DNA of 64,000 nucleotides from Candidatus Trichorickettsia mobilis (GTDB lineage Bacteria; Pseudomonadota; Alphaproteobacteria; Rickettsiales; Rickettsiaceae). Below the pieces are notes generated by a model. The model did not search any database. It was not told the DNA's origin and was given only the letters and a program-made list of their open reading frames with translations. Location of the stretch: the NCBI RefSeq assembly GCF_963422225.1, contig NZ_OY728607.1, positions 620,001 through 684,000 of the forward strand, written 5' to 3'. This document shows positions 28,855 through 38,654 of this stretch, piece by piece. Made by a program: the position numbers and the translations under genes. Each line of letters opens with the position of its first letter. The first letter of the stretch is position 1.

Positions 28855-30990
28855 TTAGAAAAAATCAGAACAAATTATATTACTGCAGTACATGGATTCA
28901 CTTAAAATAAAAGGTGTTTTTATAGATACAACAGGATCATATATAGCTTTTTTAATCAACCATTTGTAAAAATGGTTGATTAGTAACTTAGCTCCTTCTG
29001 TATTTAAATGATCATCATCATAGTAATATATGATATTATTTTTCTTTCCATAACATTTAATATCATCACAAAAAGCTGATATTGGATCATATACAAGTAG
29101 AGATGGAACTCGTTGTTGAATTTTAGCTACTAACTCACGGTATTCTTTTTGCCTTGCTTGTACTACGTCTCTATGAACTAAACAATCTGCAGCATCTTGT
29201 TTTGATATATTAATTGGCCTTTTGAAACAGGTTCTAGGGTCAACACCTAATTCTGGAATATCTATAGCAAATATCACCTTTTTGCCAAGAGAATGAAAAT
29301 AATTAATTGTTTCAACATACCCCTCGACAAAAGCCTCCTGGCTAGTAATGGCCAATTGACCGCCTTGCACAGGCTCTATAACCCAACCATTAGCACTCTC
29401 ATGTTGTTCTTCAATGCCAAAACCTTTGCTCGAGAAGTAGATGGATCCTCTGCTGACTAAAATGACGTACTTTACGCTAGTATAAAGTTGCATGGTGTTA
29501 TTTATATATTCGATCTGTTGATTATGGAGGGTCAGCTGTTCGTTCTTTTTGATATAATTTGGACTATAAGCGACATAGTTTACAAATGGTAGTATACCAC
29601 CCCCCGCAATTAATAGCATATCTAAATTATGTAGTACAGCTCCATACCCGAAAGCAAGCGCATGGCTATCACCTAGAATAGCAAAGTCTGGTTTTACTGA
29701 ATTAGCTATTCTCCAAAAAGGATCGGAGATTTTTAAAGCTAAAAAGTCTTCATTAAGATGTATAGCCCATGGAAACGCCATACTCCCTGCCCGAAATGCA
29801 TATCCTTTATGTTTACAAATTTGATAGCCAAAGATACCTATTAATAACAAAGTTGTAGATAATACAAAGACTATAAATGTCTTATTTTTTGTTGTTCTAA
29901 TAGGTTTTTCTATAAATCTATAAGTTAGCCATGCTAGGAAAATGCTCAATAACAATATTATCCAAATCACCTTGCGCCCTAGAGTATGGTTTTCTAATAT
30001 AGTAGCAAAAGACAATAACGGCCAATGCCACATATATAGTGGATAACTAATTAATCCTAACCATACACATATTTTATTAGATAATATTATTTTATTTATC
30101 CAAGCATCTTCTCCAGCAGCTAAAATCAATAAGGTGCCTAGCACCGGTAGGATTACAATAAAACCAGGGAAGTTAGTAGTTTTTTTGAGCAGGATAATAC
30201 AAGACAGATTTAGCAGAAACCCTGCCATCGCAGCGCTATTTTTTAGCGTCATATCACCATCTAAAGGGTAATCCTTGTATACCGCTATATTAAGCCAATG
30301 ATTTATTAATTTTTTAAGTTTCTCAACTATATTTATTCGATTCAAAGAAAAATACGCTAAACAAGCTCCACTAAGTAGCTCCCATATACGCGGTAACGGT
30401 AAGTAAAACGCTTCTATATTGTTTTTAGCTACAGTTTTTGTACTAATATAGAACGAACCTAATATTATTACCGTACAAATCGATATCAAATTAAACCCTT
30501 TCTTCTTGGCTAAAAAAAGTATTAGAGGCCAGAAAATATAAAATTGTTCCTCAATACATAAAGACCATAAATGTAATAAAGGTTTGAGGTTTGAGGTATT
30601 ATCAAAATATCCGGCTTCGGAGATTAACACAAAATTAGTATAAAAAAATGCACTTGCTAACGCATGTTTTCCAAGTTGAGTGTATTCCATACTATCTAAA
30701 ACAAACCAACCAAACGTTAAACACGAAAGCAGTATTAAAATTAATGCTGGAAAAATCCGCTTTACACGTCTAGCATAAAAATCATAGAGACTAAAATTGT
30801 TAGCATCAAAATTGCTAAGGAGTATTTTACTAATCAAATATCCAGAAAGAACAAAAAATATATCAACACCTATAAAACCGCCTTTAACCGCTTTAGGAAA
30901 AGCATGATATAAAACTACTGCAGCAACTGCCATACCTCTAAGACCATCTATATCGCTTCGATAATTAATACTAACATTTTGTGCTCGCAT
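28855..30990 (-). CDS. Acyltransferase 3 with C-terminal SGNH domain (OafA-like)
   Basis: The 711-aa protein has an N-terminal membrane domain with about ten helices. It starts YRSDIDGLRGMAVAAVVLYH, the R-x10-H region of acyltransferase 3 enzymes, and continues FFVLSGYLISKILL and HLWSLCIEEQFYIFWPL. The C-terminal SGNH domain (about 420-690) has FAILGDSHALAFGYG with the Ser nucleophile and DDHLN with the Asp/His pair. OafA-type enzymes O-acetylate lipopolysaccharide or other surface glycans using cytoplasmic acyl donors. AAGGT precedes the ATG. The neighbouring glycosyltransferases support a role in O-antigen or capsule modification. Confidence 0.9.
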   Translation of the reverse strand: MRAQNVSINYRSDIDGLRGMAVAAVVLYHAFPKAVKGGFIGVDIFFVLSGYLISKILLSNFDANNFSLYDFYARRVKRIFPALILILLSCLTFGWFVLDSMEYTQLGKHALASAFFYTNFVLISEAGYFDNTSNLKPLLHLWSLCIEEQFYIFWPLILFLAKKKGFNLISICTVIILGSFYISTKTVAKNNIEAFYLPLPRIWELLSGACLAYFSLNRINIVEKLKKLINHWLNIAVYKDYPLDGDMTLKNSAAMAGFLLNLSCIILLKKTTNFPGFIVILPVLGTLLILAAGEDAWINKIILSNKICVWLGLISYPLYMWHWPLLSFATILENHTLGRKVIWIILLLSIFLAWLTYRFIEKPIRTTKNKTFIVFVLSTTLLLIGIFGYQICKHKGYAFRAGSMAFPWAIHLNEDFLALKISDPFWRIANSVKPDFAILGDSHALAFGYGAVLHNLDMLLIAGGGILPFVNYVAYSPNYIKKNEQLTLHNQQIEYINNTMQLYTSVKYVILVSRGSIYFSSKGFGIEEQHESANGWVIEPVQGGQLAITSQEAFVEGYVETINYFHSLGKKVIFAIDIPELGVDPRTCFKRPINISKQDAADCLVHRDVVQARQKEYRELVAKIQQRVPSLLVYDPISAFCDDIKCYGKKNNIIYYYDDDHLNTEGAKLLINHFYKWLIKKAIYDPVVSIKTPFILSESMYCSNIICSDFF

Positions 30991-31024
30991 TGGTTATTTA
31001 CCTTGTATGGGATTCTTGATTTAT

Positions 31025-31166
31025 TAGACCTCTTCGGAAACTTTACTCGAGGTAATTTTGTTGTCAAAACTTGTCTCCGCTCCGAAACAAACTAAAGAGT
31101 ACGCTGCGGTGCTCGCCTTCGTTCTTCCTAAAAATTCCTCTCTTACATGCAGTTTCCGAAGAGATC
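31025..31166. repeat. MITE-like repeat with TAGACCTCTTCGGAAAC inverted ends
   Basis: About 142 bp with terminal inverted repeats (GACCTCTTCGGAAACT and AGTTTCCGAAGAGATC). About 115 bp recur inverted at 61301-61420 with few differences. The rest of the gap 30991-31440 shows nothing beyond AT-rich sequence. Confidence 0.7.
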
Positions 31167-31452
31167 TATTATCATTTTTATATAATCATCAATTTAGTAG
31201 CTTTAAACTTCGAGCATTTTCGAGATTTGCTAAATGTTTTTTTCTTTGATGATTGCATATCATAATTTTGATCAAATTTCTATGATCGATATTAAATATT
31301 TCGATAGTTTAGCAATTCATGCAACAAAGCACTTAAAAGCTATCTAATCTTAAGTGAGTTTTGCTATATATTTAAAACTTTGATTTGACTTAGGTTTATG
31401 ATATAAAACACTTAAAGTTAAGCTAGCCAAAGCTCAGACATTGAATTTTAAT

Positions 31453-32349
31453 ATGAATGACACTCTAATATTAAGCATCGCTCTTGTCACTTATAATTGC
31501 CAAAAATTTGTATCACAAGCTATGGATAGTATATTGATGCAAAAGATTAATTGTGATTATGAAATTATTGTTGCAGACGATCATTCTACCGATAACACTC
31601 TTCAAATTTTATTAGAGTATCAAAAACTTTATCCAAAGTTAATCAAAATTCTTAATTCTACTCATAATTTAGGGATCACAAAAAATTACCAAAGAGCTTT
31701 TAAAGAATGTAAAGGAAAATATATAGCCATACTTGAAGGTGATGATTATTGGATTTCTCCAAATAAAATTTCTAAACAAATTGAATTTCTAGAACAAAAT
31801 AAAGATTGTAGTTTTTGCAGCCATAAAATTTTTATACACAATGAAATTAATAATAATGCTACCTTATTTGCACCATTAAAGAAACAGAAATTTACTACCA
31901 AAGATTTAATTATTGATAATTTTATAGGCAATTTTTCTACATGTATGTATAGGCAAGAAGTAATCAAAAAAATACCTTTAAAATTATATGATCTTCAGGT
32001 ATATGACTGGATGTTTAATATTATTAATTCAACACATGGGACTATAGGTTACTTACTTGAACCTCTTTCAATATATAGACAACATGAAGGTGGAGTATGG
32101 TCTTCTGGTAATAAACTTAAGCAGAGAGTAGATATAGCCATTGCCATAGATAAATACAACTTGTTCTTAGATAAAAAATATGATAAGGAGTTTCATCTAG
32201 CAAAGTTTAAATATACTAAATCTCCAACATTGAAAACTATTCAAAATTTATTTTCTGTTGCGGGCATTAATTATATTTTACATTATATATTACCTCCAAT
32301 TTGTATTATATTAATAAATAAATTTAGACATTACAAAAACCATAAATGA
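31453..32349 (+). CDS. GT2 family glycosyltransferase
   Basis: About 298 aa from the ATG at 31453; a TTG four codons earlier is possible. GT-A fold motifs are LSIALVTYNCQKFVSQAMDS, IIVADDHSTDNT (nucleotide binding) and LEGDDYWIS (DxD-like metal site). It transfers a sugar from a nucleotide donor during surface glycan assembly; donor and acceptor cannot be told. A C-terminal hydrophobic helix (INYILHYILPPICIILI) may tie it to the membrane. The stop overlaps the next start (ATGA at 32346), indicating translational coupling. Confidence 0.88.
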   Translation: MNDTLILSIALVTYNCQKFVSQAMDSILMQKINCDYEIIVADDHSTDNTLQILLEYQKLYPKLIKILNSTHNLGITKNYQRAFKECKGKYIAILEGDDYWISPNKISKQIEFLEQNKDCSFCSHKIFIHNEINNNATLFAPLKKQKFTTKDLIIDNFIGNFSTCMYRQEVIKKIPLKLYDLQVYDWMFNIINSTHGTIGYLLEPLSIYRQHEGGVWSSGNKLKQRVDIAIAIDKYNLFLDKKYDKEFHLAKFKYTKSPTLKTIQNLFSVAGINYILHYILPPICIILINKFRHYKNHK

Positions 32350-33611
32350 ATAAATATAATACTAAACCTCTCTTACAAACCACTTATGAGAGAGAATTTA
32401 CTAGAGACACAGAATCTTCTAGGCTTACAACATCCTCTAATCTTGTTGCGGATTCGAATCCCAAACTTGCATACAAATTATCACCAGAAATAACATTAGA
32501 TAATGAACCTACCGTTAGTGTAGTAATTGCTTCATATAATCATGGGTTATATGTAGCGGAAGCGCTTCAAAGTGTACTGGATCAAACCTATCAGAACTTT
32601 GAAATTATAGTTACTGATGATGGTTCTACAGATAATAGCGTTGAAGTTATTAAAAAATTTAATGATCCTAGAATTAAACTTTTTGAATTTAAAGAAAATC
32701 AAGGTGCTTGTGCTGCAACTAACAACTCGATTAATAATTCTAAAGGAAAATATATAGCTATAATGAATTCTGATGATGTATGGGCTCTAGACAAACTTGA
32801 AAAGCAGATAAATTTTCTTGAACAAAATAAAAATATTGATGCTGTTTTTAGCTCAGTAGAGTTTTTAGACGAAAATATGAAGGAATTTTCCACCGAAAAT
32901 CGACCTTATTTTTTTGAAATTTTTAAGCAACCTAATAGATCATCGGGAGAATGGCTTGCAACATTTTTCTTTCAAGGTAATTGCCTTTGTCACCCAAGTA
33001 TCCTAATTAAAAAACAATGTTATAATATATTAGGATTATATGATAATAGATTTAGGCAACTTCCAGATTTTGACATGTGGATAAAATTCTGCAAAAATTT
33101 TAATCTTTATGTTTTAGCTGAAAATTTAGTAAAATTCAGACTTTTAAATAACCATAAGAATGCTAGTAGCCCAACTACTCAAAATCAAATCAGAGGAAGA
33201 AATGAGCATCATTTAATTATGCAATCTTTTTTTGCAGGAATTAAGTTAGAAACGTTTAAAGAAGGATTCTATAAACATCTAAAAAATAAAAGCTGCCAAT
33301 CAGAGATAGAATATGAAATTGAAAAAGCATTTTTATACCTTAAAACAGCTCATAGCATTATCGGAATAGAAAAGTTATATAATTTTTTAGAACAAGATAA
33401 TTATAGAAATATTTTAGATAAGCTTTACAATTTTAACGACAAAACATTTCAAACTGTGTCAGCATCTAGCAATGCTTTTGGAGTTCAAGATATCAACTCA
33501 TTAATATCCACTTTATTTTTTAAGATTCGCCATTACCCAAAAATAAAGTTATTTAAAATATTAACTATAAGAACTCTCCTATATATTAAATCTAAGCTTA
33601 CAATCAACTAA
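32346..33611 (+). CDS. GT2 family glycosyltransferase
   Basis: The 421-aa protein has an N-terminal hydrophilic extension of about 55 residues before the GT2 core (VSVVIASYNHGLYVAEALQSV, IIVTDDGSTDNSVEV, IMNSDDVWALDK). A C-terminal helical region without a clear assignment follows. It starts in a 4-bp overlap with the preceding glycosyltransferase, so the two products probably act in successive steps. The extension is unusual and has no recognisable motif. Confidence 0.88.
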   Translation: MNKYNTKPLLQTTYEREFTRDTESSRLTTSSNLVADSNPKLAYKLSPEITLDNEPTVSVVIASYNHGLYVAEALQSVLDQTYQNFEIIVTDDGSTDNSVEVIKKFNDPRIKLFEFKENQGACAATNNSINNSKGKYIAIMNSDDVWALDKLEKQINFLEQNKNIDAVFSSVEFLDENMKEFSTENRPYFFEIFKQPNRSSGEWLATFFFQGNCLCHPSILIKKQCYNILGLYDNRFRQLPDFDMWIKFCKNFNLYVLAENLVKFRLLNNHKNASSPTTQNQIRGRNEHHLIMQSFFAGIKLETFKEGFYKHLKNKSCQSEIEYEIEKAFLYLKTAHSIIGIEKLYNFLEQDNYRNILDKLYNFNDKTFQTVSASSNAFGVQDINSLISTLFFKIRHYPKIKLFKILTIRTLLYIKSKLTIN

Positions 33612-33627
33612 CTAACTGAGGTTAATT

Positions 33628-34137
33628 ATGTCTGTTACTACATTTGAATACACAAAAATAGTAGGTAAAGAAAATATTGAATTTGGTAACAATATTATAA
33701 TCGATGATTTTGTTTTTATATATGCTAAAAATAAAATGAAATTCAGTAATTTTGTTCACATTGCTAGCTTCGCTACTATCATTGGAGTGGATTACTTTGA
33801 AATGCAAGACTTTACTGCTATATCTATTGGCTGTAAGGTCTTAACAGCTACTGATGACTTTAAATCATGGGGATTTGGGAATTCAACAATTAATGCAAAA
33901 TATAGGAACGTCACAAAAGCGCCGGTAATATTAGAAAAATTTTCTATAGTTGGTGCTAATGCAGTTATCTTGCCAGGAGTAACAATTGGTGAAGGAGTAG
34001 CAGTAGGAGCCGGATCTATAGTCACTAAAGATTTAGCACCTTGGGGTGTTTATATAGGAAATAAAAGAGTAAAAGAGCGTGATAAAAAAGGGGTCTTTGA
34101 TACTTACGAGAAATTTTGCCAAGAAAACAATTATTAA
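33628..34137 (+). CDS. Hexapeptide-repeat acyltransferase (WbbJ-like)
   Basis: A 169-aa protein forming a left-handed beta helix. Hexapeptide-type repeats are visible from IEFGNNIIIDDFVFI to VGANAVILPGVTIGEGVAVGAGSIVTKDLAPWGVYIGNKR, with the typical xLxPG turn. Related enzymes acetylate sugars or amino sugars. With the aminotransferase at 34351 it could N-acetylate a dTDP-amino sugar, but this is inference from proximity. The gene lies 16 bp after the second glycosyltransferase, with TGAGG as ribosome binding site. Confidence 0.88.
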   Translation: MSVTTFEYTKIVGKENIEFGNNIIIDDFVFIYAKNKMKFSNFVHIASFATIIGVDYFEMQDFTAISIGCKVLTATDDFKSWGFGNSTINAKYRNVTKAPVILEKFSIVGANAVILPGVTIGEGVAVGAGSIVTKDLAPWGVYIGNKRVKERDKKGVFDTYEKFCQENNY

Positions 34138-34140
34138 ACT

Positions 34141-34327
34141 GTGAGCGTTTACGGTTTTTAGAAAAAACCGTCATTGCGAGATATTGTTAAAAATCGAAGC
34201 AATCCAGTCTTATAAGGCTCTCCCACTCGAGCTAATTCAGATCACCACGGAGCTTAACGGCTCCTCGTGATGACGCCTTGTATGGTAATACTAACGTTCA
34301 AACTAAAAAACTCGTGAACGCTCACAG
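34141..34327. repeat. Nested palindromic repeat element
   Basis: Outer arms GTGAGCGTTTACGGTTTTTA (34141) and the matching AAAAAACTCGTGAACGCTCAC (to 34327) enclose CGTCATTGCGAG...GAAGCAATCCAG and an inner ACGGAGCTTAACGGCTCC hairpin. It sits between the convergent acetyltransferase and aminotransferase genes. Confidence 0.75.
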
Positions 34328-34350
34328 TAAACTTACACATTTATAAAAAT

Positions 34351-35427
34351 TTATAAAACCTCAAGAATTAATCTACTTATCTTGTATACGTCTTCATTAG
34401 ACAAGCTATAGTACAAAGGTAAACATAAAACTCTGCTAGATATATCATCAGCAATAGGCATCTTAGATTCCTTTATATATGGTAGAGTGTGCAATGAGGG
34501 ATAAAAATATCTTCTAGGAAATATATTATGATTATTTAATTTTTCTTTTACAGCAAGTAACGCTTTCTCATCTTCAAATAAAACAGGATAGTAAGCATAA
34601 TTATACCTGGTATTCTTTCTGATTTCAGGTCGCGATATTTTATAATTAGCTAACAAGATACTGTCATATAAATCACAAATCTTTTTTCTTTGAGAAATTA
34701 TATTTGGCACCTCCGGTAAGTTACAAAGCCCCATAGCTGCGTGAAATTCAGAATTCTTTCCGTTAATACCGATTCCAAAAAATTTTTCTTGACCATCATG
34801 ACCAAAATTCCTCATATAGGATATTTTCTCTGCCAGCTCTAAGTTTTGAGTTATAACAGCTCCGCCTTCAACAGTCTGAAATAATTTAGTTGCATGAAAG
34901 CTTAAAGTAGATATATCTCCATAATTCACTATTGATTGCCCTTTATATTCTACTCCAAAACAATGAGCTGCATCATAAATAATTTTTAAATTATAATTAT
35001 TAGCGATACTCTCAATAGCCTCAATATCACAGGGGTTACCATATACATGAGTTACTAAAAGTGCTGAAGTTTCCGGAGTAATAGCGGCTTCAATTTTATT
35101 AGGATCAATAGTTAGAAAACTAGGATCAATATCTACAAAAACCGGTACACACCCTTCCCATGCTATTGAAGAAGTTGTAGCCACATATGAAAAAGGTGTG
35201 GTAATAATTTCTCCTTTTAAATCTAAAGCTTTAATAGCTAACTGCAAAGCAATGGTGCCATTAGAAACATAAAAAAGATTTTGAGCATTACAATAATCTT
35301 TTAACTTAAGCTCCAACTCTTTTACTAAAGGCCCAGCATTAGTTAGATATTCTGCTTCCCATATTTTCTGAAGATATTCATTGTATTTGGTTATATCTGG
35401 TAAAAAAGGTTTGGTGATAGGAATCAT
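34351..35427 (-). CDS. DegT/DnrJ/EryC1 family sugar aminotransferase
   Basis: The 358-aa PLP enzyme transaminates a keto-deoxysugar nucleotide. The typical start MIPITKPFLP is followed by EYLTNAGPLVKELELKL, VSNGTIALQLAIKAL, IIYDAAHCFGVEYKG and the PLP-lysine segment LSFHATKLFQTVEGGA. Homologues such as FdtB, QdtB and VioA make 3- or 4-amino-dideoxyhexoses from dTDP-4-keto-6-deoxyglucose, which fits the neighbouring rfbC and rfbD. Sequence alone does not tell which sugar is made. Confidence 0.92.
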   Translation of the reverse strand: MIPITKPFLPDITKYNEYLQKIWEAEYLTNAGPLVKELELKLKDYCNAQNLFYVSNGTIALQLAIKALDLKGEIITTPFSYVATTSSIAWEGCVPVFVDIDPSFLTIDPNKIEAAITPETSALLVTHVYGNPCDIEAIESIANNYNLKIIYDAAHCFGVEYKGQSIVNYGDISTLSFHATKLFQTVEGGAVITQNLELAEKISYMRNFGHDGQEKFFGIGINGKNSEFHAAMGLCNLPEVPNIISQRKKICDLYDSILLANYKISRPEIRKNTRYNYAYYPVLFEDEKALLAVKEKLNNHNIFPRRYFYPSLHTLPYIKESKMPIADDISSRVLCLPLYYSLSNEDVYKISRLILEVL

Positions 35428-35616
35428 GATAAAATTTTGCTACCTTTATAAATTGCTATAACTGAAACGAATAATAGTACTATAAGTACAAAGAATCTAG
35501 ATTTTTATTTTAGTTTATTTAGCTTATAAGAAGCTCAATTAAATGACCTTTCTTCCTATACAAAACTAGTAATATGTCATACAATACTTGTCAGGCATTA
35601 CATAATAAAAGTATAA

Positions 35617-36540
35617 ATGAAAATATTATTATTTGGTAAAAATGGTCAAGTAGGCTTTGAGTTGCAGAGAACTCTTGCAACGCTTGGTGAAGTCAAAGCT
35701 CTGGGCAGCAAAGAGCTTGATATAACAAATTTCTTGGAATTAAGAAATTGTATTCGTCAGTATGCTCCTAATGTCATAGTAAATGCGGCGGCTTATACTG
35801 CAGTAGATAAGGCTGAGACAACCCCTGAACTAGCTTATCTTACCAATTCTGAAGCAATTACCGTGATGGCTGAAGAAGCAAAATTATTGAATGCCTGGCT
35901 AATTCACTATTCAACAGACTATGTCTTTAATGGAGCTAAAGCTTCTCCATATATTGAAAACGATAACACAGCACCTCTTAGTATTTACGGTAAAAGCAAG
36001 AAAGCGGGAGAAGATGCTATTATAGCATCTAACTGCAAACATTTGATCTTACGCACCAGCTGGGTTTATGCTACTCATGGGGCAAATTTTGCTAAAACGA
36101 TACTGAGACTTGCCAAGGAAAGAGATAAATTATCAATTGTCAATGATCAATTTGGGGCTCCAACAAGTGCCGAATTAATATCAGACATAACTGCTTTGAT
36201 ACTGTACAGAATATTTTATGATCCAGATCTGACAGTAACCGCAGATACGGATCTCTCGTTTCAAAGCACTTCGGGTATATATCACTTAGTAGCATCTGGA
36301 AAAACCTCTTGGTATGGATTTGCAGTTAGGCTAATTGAAGACGCGATTGCCGAAGGTGCTGAGCTAAAATGTAGAGCAGATAACATAAAACCAATTTCTA
36401 CGTCAGATTACCCTCTTCCAGCTAAGCGCCCCATCAATTCAAGTCTTGATACTAGCAAATTAAGAAAAAAATTTGGACTCACCATTCCTGATTGGGAGCT
36501 TCATTCCAAGCGATTTATATCAACTTTGTTAAGCAATTAG
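35617..36540 (+). CDS. rfbD: dTDP-4-dehydrorhamnose reductase
   Basis: The 307-aa short-chain dehydrogenase catalyses the last step of dTDP-L-rhamnose formation. It shows the NAD(P) motif GKNGQVGFELQ, NAAAYTAVDKAE, HYSTDYVFNGAKASPY and the catalytic YGKSKKAGE (Y-x3-K). There are 16 bp to rnhB on the same strand. With rfbC it argues for rhamnose or a related deoxysugar in the surface glycan. Confidence 0.93.
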   Translation: MKILLFGKNGQVGFELQRTLATLGEVKALGSKELDITNFLELRNCIRQYAPNVIVNAAAYTAVDKAETTPELAYLTNSEAITVMAEEAKLLNAWLIHYSTDYVFNGAKASPYIENDNTAPLSIYGKSKKAGEDAIIASNCKHLILRTSWVYATHGANFAKTILRLAKERDKLSIVNDQFGAPTSAELISDITALILYRIFYDPDLTVTADTDLSFQSTSGIYHLVASGKTSWYGFAVRLIEDAIAEGAELKCRADNIKPISTSDYPLPAKRPINSSLDTSKLRKKFGLTIPDWELHSKRFISTLLSN

Positions 36541-36556
36541 ATTTTGCCGGAAAAAA

Positions 36557-37147
36557 ATGCAAACACCAAACTTATTTCTTGAACAACAATGGCCTAAAGC
36601 AATCATAGCTGGAGTAGATGAAGCTGGGAGAGGGTCACTGGCAGGACCTGTAGTTGCCGCCGCCGTAATTATACAACAAGATCATCTTATTACAGGAATC
36701 AATGATTCCAAGAAGCTCTCACGCGCCACCAGAGAAAGCTTGTATAATCAAATCATTCATCATTATAGCTGGGCTGTGGGTATAGTTTCAGCCGCAGAAA
36801 TAGATCAAACTAATATTCTTATTGCCACTAAAAAAGCTTGTATATTAGCTGTTGCCAATTTAAGCATCCTAGCTGATATTGTACTGATTGATGGTAATAT
36901 GAAATTTACCGACGCCAGATATCGTAGTATTATCAACGGTGATAATTTGTCACTCTCAATCGCTGCAGCCTCGATTATTGCCAAAGTTACCAGAGATCAT
37001 TTAATGTTTGAATTAGATCAGCAGTTTCCCCAATATTTATGGCATCGAAATGTTGGATATGGTACCAAACAACATATAAATGCAATTAAACAATATGGAT
37101 TATCTTCATATCATCGAAAAAGCTTCAAATTAAAAAGCGGGATCTAA
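36557..37147 (+). CDS. rnhB: Ribonuclease HII
   Basis: A 196-aa endonuclease that removes ribonucleotides from DNA. The start of the domain AGVDEAGRGSLAGPVVAAAV carries the Asp-Glu of the DEDD active site. Further markers are GINDSKKLSRATRE, IDGN and SIIAKVTRDHLM. The C-terminal GYGTKQHINAIKQYGLSSYHRKSF is typical. Length and motifs are standard. It is followed after 7 bp by the ATP synthase genes. Confidence 0.96.
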   Translation: MQTPNLFLEQQWPKAIIAGVDEAGRGSLAGPVVAAAVIIQQDHLITGINDSKKLSRATRESLYNQIIHHYSWAVGIVSAAEIDQTNILIATKKACILAVANLSILADIVLIDGNMKFTDARYRSIINGDNLSLSIAAASIIAKVTRDHLMFELDQQFPQYLWHRNVGYGTKQHINAIKQYGLSSYHRKSFKLKSGI

Positions 37148-37154
37148 TTATATT

Positions 37155-37427
37155 GTGGATGATAATGAATTAAATAATATTTTTGCTAGAATTAAAAAAT
37201 TTCAAAACAACAAAAGCTCTACCAAAACACCAGACACAAAATCAATAAATCCTTGGATAATTGCCATAGAGTTGGTATCAGGTGCTATTGTGGGGATAAT
37301 AATTGGACATTTTTTTGATAAAATATTTGATTCCAAACCATTATTTCTTATAATCTGCTTATCACTTGGGCTCATAGCAAGTTTTAAAACTATTTGGCAA
37401 AAGATTAATGACCGAAACCACTCATAA
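37155..37427 (+). CDS. atpI: AtpI/AtpZ-like ATP synthase assembly protein
   Basis: A 90-aa protein starting at GTG with two transmembrane helices ([22 protein letters not shown] and [15 protein letters not shown]). This is the AtpZ/AtpI type found before atpB, thought to help c-ring assembly or ion uptake. Its last 20 bp overlap the atpB start. Identification rests on size, topology and position. Confidence 0.85.
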   Translation: MDDNELNNIFARIKKFQNNKSSTKTPDTKSINPWIIAIELVSGAIVGIIIGHFFDKIFDSKPLFLIICLSLGLIASFKTIWQKINDRNHS

Positions 37428-38145
37428 CCCTTTATCTCAATTTAGCATTAAAAAACTAATTAATCTTGATTTATTCGGAGTTGATATTAGCTTTACTAAT
37501 TCTGCTTGTCTAATGAGCATAGCTGGGATAATTGCCTTATCTTATTTAACTGTTGCATTACGTCCAAAGCAGCTAATTCCTTCAAAATTACAATTGAGTG
37601 CTGAACTATTATACAATTTAATAGCTTCAATGTTGGAACAAAATGTTGGAACTCAAGGTCGAAAATTTATACCGTTGATCTTTTCATTATTTATGTTTAT
37701 CCTACTCTGTAATTTACTCGGTCTGATACCATATAGTTTTACCGTGACTAGTCATATCTCTATTACCTTTGCTCTAGCAATGATGGTCTTCTTTACCATA
37801 GTGATCATTAGTTTTGCCAATCATGGATTGAAATTTATGAAGATATTTCTGCCCCATGGTACACCGTGGTGGCTGGCACCGCTAATGATTATTATTGAAT
37901 TATTTGCTTTTCTTGCACGTCCGGTAAGTCTATCTTTAAGACTTGCTGCCAACATGATCGCTGGCCATGTGTTATTAAAAGTGGTAGCTGGGTTTGTTAT
38001 ATCTTTAGGGTTATTGTTAAAGATTTTACCAATTCCATTTGTTGTGGCTTTGATTGGCTTCGAGGTTTTTGTGGCAATTTTACAAGCCTATATATTTACC
38101 ATTTTAACATGTGTATATTTAAACGATGCTATTAATCTGCATTGA
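37408..38145 (+). CDS. atpB: ATP synthase F0 subunit a
   Basis: A 245-aa integral membrane proton-channel subunit. The essential arginine lies in [19 protein letters not shown]; other markers are the [14 protein letters not shown] helix and [25 protein letters not shown] at the end. The start overlaps atpI. It is followed after 48 bp by atpE. Confidence 0.97.
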   Translation: MTETTHNPLSQFSIKKLINLDLFGVDISFTNSACLMSIAGIIALSYLTVALRPKQLIPSKLQLSAELLYNLIASMLEQNVGTQGRKFIPLIFSLFMFILLCNLLGLIPYSFTVTSHISITFALAMMVFFTIVIISFANHGLKFMKIFLPHGTPWWLAPLMIIIELFAFLARPVSLSLRLAANMIAGHVLLKVVAGFVISLGLLLKILPIPFVVALIGFEVFVAILQAYIFTILTCVYLNDAINLH

Positions 38146-38193
38146 CTATATAAATGTTTTCGAGAATTTTAATTTGAAGGGAGTAACATATCT

Positions 38194-38418
38194 ATGGAAA
38201 TGATGTCTATTAAGTTTATTGGAGTAGGATTAATGGCTTTCGGAATGCTTGGAGCTGCTATTGGTGTTGGTAATATTTTTTCTTCATTACTAAACGCAAT
38301 CGCACGTAATCCTTCTGCTGCTGATCAACTACAGCGCCTTGCTCTTATAGGGGCAGGTTTAGCAGAAGCTATGGGCTTATTTTCCTTTGTTATTGCGATG
38401 CTATTAATTTTCTCTTAA
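38194..38418 (+). CDS. atpE: ATP synthase F0 subunit c
   Basis: A 74-aa c-ring subunit with two helices. The first has the glycine-rich [15 protein letters not shown], the loop is ARNPSA, and the second carries the ion-binding glutamate in [20 protein letters not shown] strong AAGGGAG ribosome binding site fits the high expression expected for a ring subunit. Confidence 0.97.
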   Translation: MEMMSIKFIGVGLMAFGMLGAAIGVGNIFSSLLNAIARNPSAADQLQRLALIGAGLAEAMGLFSFVIAMLLIFS

Positions 38419-38654
38419 TAATATATCATGACGAAACTATTAATTGGCTACTGAGCTAACATGACTATCTAAGCACATACGTCATTCCGAACTTGTTTCG
38501 GGATGACTTTCTGTGTTCGTGGTGACATTGTATTGTATGTTCTGGGTGACCATTGCACTCAGGGAATGACCTATGCTCGAGATAGTAGTAGCCTCTAATT
38601 AGTTTAAAATGACAACCAACAACAGATTTGCCAAAAGCGTGATTGATTTCTTTT
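38419..38654. other. Repeat-bearing gap inside the F0 operon
   Basis: The 236 bp between atpE and the b' gene contain CGTCATTCCGAACTTGTTTCGGGATGAC (38479-38506), the dispersed hairpin seen near 11540 and 23690. No gene is visible. The hairpin may lower readthrough after atpE. Confidence 0.6.
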
